5,846 bases of DNA from Schleiferiaceae bacterium (GCA_023260615.1 JALQUY010000095.1:1-5846), one strand, 5' to 3'. Shown: positions 1 through 5,365, numbered from the stretch's first letter. Notes: a model not told the origin generated them from the letters alone. Numbers and translations: made by a program.

Positions 1-239
1 AGCCTGTGACCGCACCTACCTCGGGCGCTGTGGCGTGCTATCTGGTGACAGGGTCATTCAAGACAAAGGCCCTTGCGGTCAAGCGCGTATTGGAGCTCAA
101 CGGCCAAGGCTATTCGGCCCAAACGATGGAAGTCAACGGTATGTTCCGCGTGGTTATACCCATGACTGAACGCCCCAACGACGCCGAACTCGACGTCTAC
201 CGCCAGCGCCTTGGAAAGGTGTGGGTGGCACGGCCGTAA
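1..239 (+). CDS. SPOR-domain protein, C-terminal fragment (5' end outside window)
   Basis: The reading frame is open from the first base (first whole codon at position 3) and ends at TAA 237-239, so this is probably the tail of a longer gene. A GTG at 6 could in principle start a 77-residue protein, but it sits in a Pro/Thr/Ser-type linker, so I treat the gene as partial. The visible residues read as a SPOR fold: a first beta strand (YLVTGSFKTKALA), a helix (VKRVLELNGQGY), a strand pair around NGMFRVVIPM, a final helix (DAELDVYRQRLG) and a closing strand (KVWVARP). SPOR domains bind septal peptidoglycan stripped of stem peptides and usually sit at the extreme C-terminus of periplasmic or membrane-anchored envelope proteins; the position here fits. 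The domain call comes from the pattern GSF...A......G..A.......YRV, not from a search. What precedes the domain cannot be seen. Confidence 0.75.
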   Translation, partial: PVTAPTSGAVACYLVTGSFKTKALAVKRVLELNGQGYSAQTMEVNGMFRVVIPMTERPNDAELDVYRQRLGKVWVARP

Positions 240-264
240 GCGAAGCCCAGAGGGCTTCGCGTTT
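240..264 (+). terminator. Hairpin terminator after the SPOR gene
   Basis: A perfect 9-bp inverted repeat (240-248 with 252-260, arm GCGAAGCCC, loop AGA) starts directly after the TAA stop at 237-239. It is followed by GTTTGTTGG, a T/G-rich rather than pure T tract. Position and stem strength suggest a transcription terminator for the SPOR gene, although the weak T tract makes it imperfect as an intrinsic terminator. Confidence 0.6.
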
Positions 265-291
265 GTTGGTTCGTTCGTTCGATGGTTTGTT

Positions 292-312
292 GGGTAGCGC
301 GGCGCGCTACCC
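292..312. repeat. Second perfect hairpin, possible back-up terminator
   Basis: A perfect 9-bp inverted repeat (GGGTAGCGC 292-300, loop GGC, GCGCTACCC 304-312) lies 31 bases after the first hairpin, and the downstream side continues TTTAAACG. Arm sequence and loop differ from the first hairpin, so this is not a duplicated element. It may act as a second terminator, or as an RNA structure in the leader of the gene at 437 if transcription starts upstream of it. I cannot tell which. Confidence 0.5.
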
Positions 313-313
313 T

Positions 314-325
314 TTAAACGTTTAA
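314..325. repeat. 12-bp perfect palindrome TTAAACGTTTAA
   Basis: An AT-rich perfect palindrome directly abuts the second hairpin and lies 112 bases before the start codon at 437. It has the symmetry expected of a dimeric regulator's operator, but it could also simply extend the T-rich flank of the hairpin. No known operator consensus is recognised. Confidence 0.3.
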
Positions 326-396
326 TCTCTTTTCTGATCCGCTGAAAACCCCGAACTTCACTGCGCGCCAGCACTTTGCCCGCAAAAACAAACCAC

Positions 397-428
397 CTAG
401 CCCCCTAGCCTCCTAGCCCTCTAGCCCC
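397..428 (+). repeat. Four tandem 8-bp repeats (CTAGCCYY) just before a start codon
   Basis: Four head-to-tail 8-mers, CTAGCCCC, CTAGCCTC, CTAGCCCT and CTAGCCCC, begin at 397, 405, 413 and 421. The preceding CCAC and the following TATACCCC are partly degenerate in the same style. The array ends 8 bases before the ATG at 437, occupying the place where a ribosome binding site or 5' leader would lie. Only positions 7 and 8 of the unit vary. Short tandem arrays at such a place can change copy number by slippage and alter expression, but that is an inference here. Confidence 0.7.
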
Positions 429-436
429 TATACCCC

Positions 437-982
437 ATGAAAAAACACATCATCTACACCTTCCTCGGAGGAACCATTCTCTTCTTTTGGCAATTCTTGT
501 CGCACGCCGCGCTCAACTTACACGCGGACGCGCAGCAGTACACCCCAAAACAGACCGAAATCCTCGACGCCATCGCCGCCTCTGGCCTTGAACCTGGGCA
601 GTACATGCTCGGTCAGCCAGGCCCGACGGACTCTCCCGAAGCGTGGGAGGCTGCCATGGAATCCCTGCAGGGCAAGCCTTGGGGCCTTCTGAATTACCAG
701 ACGGTGGACCATTCGGACATGGTCATGCCTTTGGTGCGGGGCTACATCATTGCCTTCATCGTGGCAGCCTTGTTCTTCTGGTTGATCCGCAACATGACGG
801 CGATGGACATCAAGAAGGGCCTTTTGGTGGGTATCGCTGTGGGCATGATTTCCTACTTTTTGGAGCCGTATTCGGACTTCATTTGGTACAAGACGCCGGG
901 CATTGTGGCGCACCTGATGGACGGCATCATTCCTTGGGCTGTGCTGGGCGCTATCGCGGGCCGAAATGCCAAAAACGCCTAA
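437..982 (+). CDS. Membrane protein of unknown function, four predicted helices
   Basis: This 181-residue protein has a positively charged start (MKKH) and a first hydrophobic helix at about residues 4-25 (TFLGGTILFFWQF). A soluble, probably periplasmic segment of about 70 residues follows (26-96), rich in Pro, Gly, Glu and Gln. Three further hydrophobic helices lie at about 97-118, 127-145 and 155-175. Helix 1 could be a signal anchor; it lacks a convincing cleavage site. I do not recognise a named family, but the architecture (N-terminal WQF helix, acidic loop with GKPWGLLNY, three C-terminal helices) resembles uncharacterised Bacteroidetes membrane proteins. ATG 437 is chosen because the helix begins immediately after it and no earlier in-frame start is supported; there is no Shine-Dalgarno sequence. 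The gene is followed after one base by the DUF3089 gene, suggesting co-transcription. No catalytic motif is visible, and a transport or enzymatic role cannot be assigned. Confidence 0.85.
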   Translation: MKKHIIYTFLGGTILFFWQFLSHAALNLHADAQQYTPKQTEILDAIAASGLEPGQYMLGQPGPTDSPEAWEAAMESLQGKPWGLLNYQTVDHSDMVMPLVRGYIIAFIVAALFFWLIRNMTAMDIKKGLLVGIAVGMISYFLEPYSDFIWYKTPGIVAHLMDGIIPWAVLGAIAGRNAKNA

Positions 983-983
983 C

Positions 984-2060
984 ATGAAACGGACCCTCTT
1001 GATCGTTTTCGGCGTTCTCGCTGGGTCCCTATGGGCACAGGAGGGGGCGACACCGTCCCCTTCTTTGAGCCCCTATCCGCAGCGGCCGGACTATGCCGAA
1101 ATTTCGGCCTGGGCGGCCCATCCTGCCATCGAATGGGGCAGCGGCAAGCGTTCGCGTGCTACGGAACGTTTGGACCGGCGTTTGGAAAAAAAGTACGGAG
1201 CGATTCCAATGGCGGTTCCGACCTTTTTCATTTACCCGACCCTTTACTTTGAGGGCAGCAGCTGGAATGCCGATTGCTTTGACGCGACCTACCGCCAAGA
1301 AATCAACGATTGGCCCCTCGCCAACCAGGCGAGTGTATTCAATGGAGTGGGGCTGGTGTACGCACCGCATTACCGCCAAATGATGTACCGGGGCTACTAC
1401 CCGGAATCCCCGCAAGAATACCAGGACGCCTTGGTGGCCTATGACACGGCGTATGCCGATGTGAAGCGCGCCTTTGAGACCTTCATCGCGCTGAATCCGG
1501 AGGGTCGCTACATTTTGGCCGGTCACAGCCAAGGCACGGGACACGCCAAACGCCTCATGATGGAAGTCATTCTGCCCAACAAGGACCTTCGCCAACGCTT
1601 GCTTGTGGCCTACTTGGTGGGCAATACGGTGACGGCGGAGGACATGGGCGACTTTCCGCTTTGCACGGATCCGACTCAAACGGACTGCTGGATGGGCTGG
1701 CGCAGCTACGGCAAGGATTTTTACCCCAAGAAGTTTGGGCCGGAATACCCTGTGGTTAATCCCATCACCTGGTCGGATTCGCCCAAACGCAGCCGCCGCT
1801 ACCAGCACAAAGGGGCGCTCTATTCCAATGGAAAGGTCCTTTTGCGCCACGGGGTGAGTGCCCGAATTGATCAAGGCACCCTGCGCATCGAACGCTTGCG
1901 CGGCCCCCTAGGATGGTTCTTCCGATGGGAAGATTACCACCGCGCGGATTACAATATGTTTTGGTTTAACATTCGGGAAAACCTCTACCAGCGCGTGCAA
2001 TATGCGGAACTATCCACCGAATGGACCTCCGAGCCCTACATCGGGTCCGAATTGGATTAA
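984..2060 (+). CDS. Secreted DUF3089 protein, alpha/beta-hydrolase-like
   Basis: Starting at ATG 984 gives 358 residues with a textbook signal peptide: MKR, a hydrophobic core (TLLIVFGVLAGSL), then a likely cleavage after WA before QEG. An ATG at 966 in the same frame would add six residues (MPKTPN) in front, weakening the signal, and would overlap the upstream gene. DUF3089 (a Pfam family with an alpha/beta-hydrolase fold and unknown substrate) is recognised from several blocks in order: FFIYPTLYFEGSSWNAD at about 81-97, QASVFNGVGLVYAPHYRQM, the nucleophile elbow GHSQG at 180-184 with candidate nucleophile Ser182, PLCTDPTQTDCWMGWRSY, NPITW, and the C-terminal DYHRADYNMFWFNIREN block, whose His319 is the best candidate for the catalytic histidine. 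An esterase or lipase-like activity in the periplasm or outside the cell is inferred; the substrate is unknown. One base separates it from the membrane protein gene upstream. Its stop overlaps that of the convergent gene. Confidence 0.9.
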   Translation: MKRTLLIVFGVLAGSLWAQEGATPSPSLSPYPQRPDYAEISAWAAHPAIEWGSGKRSRATERLDRRLEKKYGAIPMAVPTFFIYPTLYFEGSSWNADCFDATYRQEINDWPLANQASVFNGVGLVYAPHYRQMMYRGYYPESPQEYQDALVAYDTAYADVKRAFETFIALNPEGRYILAGHSQGTGHAKRLMMEVILPNKDLRQRLLVAYLVGNTVTAEDMGDFPLCTDPTQTDCWMGWRSYGKDFYPKKFGPEYPVVNPITWSDSPKRSRRYQHKGALYSNGKVLLRHGVSARIDQGTLRIERLRGPLGWFFRWEDYHRADYNMFWFNIRENLYQRVQYAELSTEWTSEPYIGSELD

Positions 2061-2464
2061 TTCCAGAGAAACTTCAGCTGGCTGTGAAAGGCGGCGTCCA
2101 CATCCTGACGTTTGCTCTCCACCAACTCAAAAAAAGTGAACGCAAACAGCCAAGACGTCCAAGCATCTTGGTTGTCGTCAAAGGCTTGATGGGCCGAATT
2201 CCGCTCAAAGAACAAGTGCAACTGGCGCAGGGCCTCAAAGCCGCTTACCCAATGGGGCATGACCCAGCCAGGCATACTTCCTAAATCTCTGAGGGTAAGA
2301 AGGGCCTTTTTTTCGCCCCAACTAGTGGGCAAAGTGCTCATTTCGAGCAATTCATCGACCAACCGCTTGAGATACGGCAAGGCCGACTGGACCAAACGCT
2401 CCTCCCCAAAGAAGGAGGGGTCTCTCCAGCGTATCGCTTCCGAATCCAGCAGTTTTTCCATCAT
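2057..2464 (-). CDS. Small aromatic-rich protein of unknown function
   Basis: This 135-residue protein reads MMEKLLDSEAIRWRDPSFFG and onward, appears soluble and mostly helical, and has no signal peptide or membrane segment. It carries seven Trp (13, 49, 67, 72, 102, 105, 134) and about twelve Phe, unusually many for its length. Segments such as EERLVQSALPYLKRLVDELLEM look like amphipathic helix. I recognise no family. The frame stays open upstream through the tRNA on the opposite strand, but that extension is the antisense tRNA artefact; the double ATG at 2464/2461 follows AGGAG and is the sensible start. Its last bases overlap the stop of the DUF3089 gene. The protein-like composition, set against the Ser/Arg/Lys-rich shadow frames opposite, supports this strand. 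Alone on its strand, it gives no context clue to function. Confidence 0.7.
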   Translation of the reverse strand: MMEKLLDSEAIRWRDPSFFGEERLVQSALPYLKRLVDELLEMSTLPTSWGEKKALLTLRDLGSMPGWVMPHWVSGFEALRQLHLFFERNSAHQAFDDNQDAWTSWLFAFTFFELVESKRQDVDAAFHSQLKFLWN

Positions 2465-2465
2465 A

Positions 2466-2470
2466 CTCCT
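2466..2470 (-). promoter_or_regulatory. Shine-Dalgarno-like AGGAG before a double ATG
   Basis: On the minus strand AGGAG is followed by T and then ATGATG. The spacing is one base to the first ATG and four to the second, both short of the usual optimum, so the second ATG (2461) is slightly favoured if the motif is used. Other starts in this window lack such a motif at a suitable distance. It may be chance. Confidence 0.35.
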
Positions 2471-2531
2471 AAATCTAACAAAGATTTTCGCGATTGGTTT
2501 TAGAGGAGTGGCGCATTTCTGACTTTGCTCG

Positions 2532-2539
2532 TACATTTG
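2532..2539 (+). promoter_or_regulatory. Bacteroidetes-type -7 promoter element for the tRNA
   Basis: TACATTTG matches the Bacteroidetes primary sigma factor -7 consensus TAnnTTTG at every defined base. It ends eight bases before the mature tRNA 5' end, so transcription would start only a few bases upstream of the tRNA, as expected for a single tRNA unit. No good -33 TTTG is found about 19-21 bases upstream; the TTTG at 2524-2527 is too close. Confidence 0.6.
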
Positions 2540-2547
2540 CCGTCCCC

Positions 2548-2625
2548 GGGCAATTAGCTCAGTTGGTTTAGAGCATCGCCTTGACAGGGCGGGGGTCACA
2601 GGTTCGAATCCTGTATTGCCCACCA
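2548..2625 (+). tRNA. tRNA-Val (anticodon GAC)
   Basis: The cloverleaf folds completely. The acceptor stem GGGCAAT (2548-2554) pairs with ATTGCCC (2615-2621), followed by discriminator A and an encoded CCA (2623-2625). The D arm is AGCTCAGTTGGTTTAGAGC. The anticodon stem TCGCC/GGCGG encloses the loop TTGACAG with GAC at 2583-2585, which reads GUC and GUU valine codons. The T arm is ACAGGTTCGAATCCTGT. The anticodon arm closely resembles bacterial tRNA-Val(GAC). It stands alone with its own -7 element and terminator. Confidence 0.97.
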
Positions 2626-2630
2626 ACGAA

Positions 2631-2659
2631 CCCGGCGCTGAAAAGCGCCGGGTTTTTTT
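2631..2659 (+). terminator. Intrinsic terminator of the tRNA-Val gene
   Basis: A perfect 9-bp GC-rich stem (CCCGGCGCT 2631-2639 with AGCGCCGGG 2644-2652) with a GAAA tetraloop is followed by seven T (2653-2659). Flanking AA and TT can extend the stem by two pairs. It begins five bases after the tRNA CCA and is a canonical rho-independent terminator, separating the tRNA from the downstream operon. Confidence 0.95.
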
Positions 2660-2710
2660 ATGCGCTTCGTGAAGGATGTTCGTAGTTGAATCCCTTCGTA
2701 ACATTGTGCT

Positions 2711-3433
2711 ATGCCCCGTATGCTTCATGCTATCTCCGGTCCGCGCAACATTAGCACGGCATTGCTGTATGCGTTTGCACAGCGTCCAGGCTGCCGGGTG
2801 GTGGATGAGCCTTTTTATGGACCCTTTTTGGAGCGCACCGGATTGGACCATCCGGGCCGAAGGGAGATCCTAGCAGCGGTTCCCCGGACACCGGGAGATG
2901 CGGCCGAGGCGATGCACAGGCTCTTTGCGGCGCATCCGGGGGAGATTTACCTGAAAAACATGGCGCACCACATGGTGGACATGCCTTGGGACTGGGCGTC
3001 GGAGGCGGCGCATGTTTTTTGGATTCGGCACCCGAGGAAGGTGATTCGGTCCTTTGCCAAAGTGTGGCCACAGGTGACCTTGGAAGACATTGGCATCCAA
3101 GAACAAGTGGCGCAATGGGCAAAAATTCAAGCGTTTAAAGGCCCCAAAATCGTGGTGGACAGCGATGAGATGCTGGCGAATCCAGCGGAGACCTTTCCAA
3201 AAATTTGCGATGCACTGGGCATAGCCTTCCATCCGGAAATGCTTCAATGGCCTGCGGGTCCCAAGCCCTACGATGGCCCTTGGTGGCCGCATTGGTACAG
3301 CCAAGTGCATGCGAGTACGGGATTCGGACCGGCAAATGACCTGGGAGAACCTTTAACGGGGCGCTATGCCGAGGTGGAGGCCGAAGCGCTGCCCTACTAT
3401 GAAACTTTATTCACACACCGTTTAGCTCTTTGA
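2711..3433 (+). CDS. Sulfotransferase-like P-loop protein
   Basis: This 240-residue protein has no signal peptide. The N-terminal ISGPRNISTALLYAF (8-22) has the look of a sulfotransferase 5'-phosphosulfate-binding loop after a first beta strand. VVDEPFYGPFL (30-40) matches the short second-strand block common in the bacterial sulfotransferase family. VFWIRHPRKVIRSFAKV (102-118) matches the 3'-phosphate-binding motif (IR.PR....S). The C-terminal part has a Trp-rich stretch (W191, W192, W195) and a Tyr-rich end. By family it would bind PAPS, but no substrate is known and sulfotransfer itself is not shown; the P-loop could serve another nucleotide. ATG 2711 is used; ATG 2720 (MLHAISGPRN) is an alternative that still keeps the P-loop strand. 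The aminotransferase gene follows after one base, implying an operon and a linked function. Confidence 0.8.
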   Translation: MPRMLHAISGPRNISTALLYAFAQRPGCRVVDEPFYGPFLERTGLDHPGRREILAAVPRTPGDAAEAMHRLFAAHPGEIYLKNMAHHMVDMPWDWASEAAHVFWIRHPRKVIRSFAKVWPQVTLEDIGIQEQVAQWAKIQAFKGPKIVVDSDEMLANPAETFPKICDALGIAFHPEMLQWPAGPKPYDGPWWPHWYSQVHASTGFGPANDLGEPLTGRYAEVEAEALPYYETLFTHRLAL

Positions 3434-3434
3434 T

Positions 3435-4334
3435 ATGCTACAATCCTACGATCCCCGAAATGCTGAAATCCTTGTTTGGGTAGGCGATGGCCTGGTGCCA
3501 CGTGACCAGGCCAAAGTGTCCGTTTTTGATAGCGCCGTACAGGGTGGCGATGCCGTTTGGGAAGGAATGCGCGTCTACCAAGAGGGCGTCTTTTGCTTGG
3601 ACCGCCATTTGGACCGCTTGATGGATTCGGCCCAAGCGATGGCCTTTGCCCACATCCCTAGCCGCGAATTTATCACGGATGCGATTAAGGCGACCTTGAA
3701 GGCGAATGGGATGACGCACGATACGCACATTCGGCTCACGCTGACGCGCGGCGAAAAAATCACTTCGGGCATGGATCCTCGCCTGAACCAGAAAGGCTGC
3801 ACCCTGATTGTGCTGGCCGAATGGAAGCCACCCGTCTACGACAACGCCAAAGGGGTTCGCATCGTGACTTCGGCCATTCGCCGCAACAGCCCCATGCATG
3901 TGGATTCCAAAATCCACCACAACAATCTGATCAACAATATCCTAGCAAAGATTCAGGCCAACCATGCGGGTGTGGACGATGCCTTGATGCTCGACAACTT
4001 GGGCTTTATCGCAGAGATGAACGGCACCAACATTTTTATGGTGAAGGATGGCGTTTTGCTCACGCCGCACGCCGATGCCTGCTTGCATGGAATTACCCGC
4101 GCGCTCGTGATCGAACTGGCCGCCGAGCTGGGCATTCGCTGTGTGGAGCGCAACCTGAGCCTGACCGAACTCTACGCCGCCGACGAAGCCTTTGGAACCG
4201 GATCCATGGGCGAATTGACCCCTGTCGTCGAAGTGGATGGCCGCGTGCTCCAAAACCGCCGCGGTTCTGCCGTCACGCAGCAGTTGACGGAGGCTTTCCA
4301 TCGCTTGGCGGGCCGCTACAGCACGCCTATTTGA
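3435..4334 (+). CDS. Class IV PLP-dependent aminotransferase, branched-chain type
   Basis: This 299-residue protein has the length and block order of fold-type IV aminotransferases (IlvE, D-amino-acid transaminase, aminodeoxychorismate lyase). The small N-terminal domain shows SVFDSAVQGGDAVWEGMRVYQG-like features (28-50; here YQEG) and FCLDRHLDRL (53-62). The PLP Schiff-base lysine is most likely Lys159 in HVDSKIHHNN. Glu194 in GFIAEMNGTNIF is the residue contacting the pyridine nitrogen. GITR (219-222) and TGSMGELTPV (255-264) should hold the cofactor phosphate. The last block differs from the usual IlvE GTAAEITPV, so the protein belongs to a BCAT-like branch and its amino-acid specificity is uncertain; I therefore withhold ilvE. 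The start at 3435 lies one base after the upstream TGA with no Shine-Dalgarno sequence, which suggests translational coupling to the sulfotransferase-like gene. Confidence 0.9.
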   Translation: MLQSYDPRNAEILVWVGDGLVPRDQAKVSVFDSAVQGGDAVWEGMRVYQEGVFCLDRHLDRLMDSAQAMAFAHIPSREFITDAIKATLKANGMTHDTHIRLTLTRGEKITSGMDPRLNQKGCTLIVLAEWKPPVYDNAKGVRIVTSAIRRNSPMHVDSKIHHNNLINNILAKIQANHAGVDDALMLDNLGFIAEMNGTNIFMVKDGVLLTPHADACLHGITRALVIELAAELGIRCVERNLSLTELYAADEAFGTGSMGELTPVVEVDGRVLQNRRGSAVTQQLTEAFHRLAGRYSTPI

Positions 4335-5354
4335 TCACAGCAAGGTGTCTTCTTGGTTGCAAATCGCCTGCCGAATAGTATCCACTTGACGCTTTAGCTT
4401 CGCGAGGTACTGGTCGCGCACACTAGTCGCGCCCGGCTCAATTTTAGTCGACTTCCGAATGAGTTCCTGAATCCATTTTTCCGTTTGGCGGTTGAAGGCT
4501 CGGTTGGTGGTCTCAATGAAGTTAAACGTGTTGAAACTGAGAAAGGTGTGCTTTGTTTCACCTCGGTCCAAGAAGACGGCGTTATTGCCGACACTGAGTT
4601 CCGTGATGTAGAAGTGGAAGGGTGCGCCTGTGGGCTGACGGGTCAAAGGGTTGATTTTTTGGCCGGCAGTGGATTGGATGCGAATAACTTCGACCAGTTC
4701 ATCCATTTCCTCGAGGATAGCCAGCGCATCGTTGAGTTCTGTGATGAGCCCTGTATCCCAGCAGTATTGAATTTGTCTCAAGGTGGCCAGGAAGCTGCGG
4801 CTTGTCCAGACTTCCGATGAATCCAATTGCGCATAGCTACGAATAACCTCTAGGCCGGCCTCAAAGCGCTCTTTGGGTATGGTAAACTGCCCAAAGGTTA
4901 CATGCTGAAATTCCGGCAAAGCCAAGATGCTGCGTCCCCAATAAAAGCTCTTCAGGCGTGTAATCTGCGGAAATAAATAGATGTAAAACAGCGGAAAATC
5001 CTGCGCCAAATAGTACATGTGAGACTGCTGCTTCCCCGTTTCGATTTGGAGCATGCGGGCCACCAAACGCTGCGAGTATTTGGCATAGTCTGCTGCCGTT
5101 TCGATGGGATGCCCGGCGTCAAAATCCACGCGATTGAGCGCGTCAATGCCCACGGCGTCCATGGAGATTCCAAAGTGGCTGGAAATCAGCTGCGCCTCCT
5201 CAAAACTCAATGCCGTTTCTCCGCGCAGTCGGCGGTAGGTAGAATCGGACCCAATCCCGAGCAATTCCCCCAAGGTGTCCACCACATTGAGGTGGTCGGG
5301 GATGCGGGCTTGAACGAGTTTCAGAAACTCAACCTGTTTGGGGTAGGTACTCAT
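4335..5354 (-). CDS. HTH transcriptional regulator with large C-terminal domain
   Basis: The protein has 339 residues. Residues of about 20-66 form a helix-turn-helix of the XRE/BetR type: HLNVVDTLGELLGIGSDSTY, RRLRGETALSFEEAQLISSHF, then GISMDAV. The RRLRGET segment is the typical loop after the recognition helix. The remaining 270 residues contain no domain I can name; they are predicted soluble and helical, with aromatic-rich stretches (MYYLAQDFPLFYIYLFPQI, 113-131) and a C-terminal block (KWIQELIRKSTKI...RDQYLAKLKRQV) that recurs, as far as I recall, in uncharacterised Bacteroidetes HTH proteins of similar length. It probably acts as a cytoplasmic one-component regulator with a sensory or oligomerisation C-terminus. 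It is divergent from the dehydrogenase gene at 5467, a candidate target, and converges on the aminotransferase gene. ATG 5354 is chosen because it gives the usual N-terminal extension; no Shine-Dalgarno sequence is seen. Confidence 0.85.
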   Translation of the reverse strand: MSTYPKQVEFLKLVQARIPDHLNVVDTLGELLGIGSDSTYRRLRGETALSFEEAQLISSHFGISMDAVGIDALNRVDFDAGHPIETAADYAKYSQRLVARMLQIETGKQQSHMYYLAQDFPLFYIYLFPQITRLKSFYWGRSILALPEFQHVTFGQFTIPKERFEAGLEVIRSYAQLDSSEVWTSRSFLATLRQIQYCWDTGLITELNDALAILEEMDELVEVIRIQSTAGQKINPLTRQPTGAPFHFYITELSVGNNAVFLDRGETKHTFLSFNTFNFIETTNRAFNRQTEKWIQELIRKSTKIEPGATSVRDQYLAKLKRQVDTIRQAICNQEDTLL

Positions 5355-5365
5355 GCGGGTAGGTA
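5341..5365. repeat. Direct repeat GGGTAGGTA flanking the regulator's start codon
   Basis: GGGTAGGTA occurs at 5341-5349 and again at 5357-5365, 16 bases apart centre to centre, with the regulator's start codon (complement of 5352-5354) between them. A shorter relative, GGTAGGTA, lies inside the gene at 5234-5241. Spacing of about one and a half helical turns and the position over the start are compatible with an autoregulatory operator or an mRNA element, but part of the repeat is coding and chance is possible. Confidence 0.4.

Noticed and set aside
518..985. Minus-strand frame opposite the membrane protein gene
   Set aside because: Its composition is His/Arg/Val-rich without domain character, while the plus frame has clear membrane helices.
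1029..1874. Long open frame of 281 residues on the minus strand
   Set aside because: It lies entirely opposite the DUF3089 gene, has an Arg/His/Val/Ala-rich composition typical of antisense shadows in GC-rich genes, and shows no motif.
2021..2522. Two plus-strand frames opposite the small aromatic-rich gene
   Set aside because: Composition is Ser/Lys/Arg-rich with no recognisable features; the minus frame is more protein-like and has a better start.
2600..2625. The tRNA 3' end as an attachment site for an integrated element
   Set aside because: No second copy of the tRNA 3' end and no integrase gene is present in the window.
2699..2706. TAACATTG as a promoter -7 element for the sulfotransferase-like gene
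   Set aside because: It has one mismatch to TAnnTTTG and lies only four bases before the ATG at 2711, so it would need a leaderless start or use of ATG 2720, and no -33 partner is seen.
2465..2851. N-terminal extension of the minus-strand gene through the tRNA, giving a 264-residue protein with an NTGFEPVTPAL segment
   Set aside because: That peptide is the well-known translation of the antisense strand of a tRNA. The extension crosses the tRNA and its terminator, so the real gene starts at 2464.
3821..4378. Plus-strand frame of 185 residues overlapping the aminotransferase gene
   Set aside because: It is a shifted frame within a well-supported gene, Arg/Gln/Cys-rich, and runs across the convergent stop junction.
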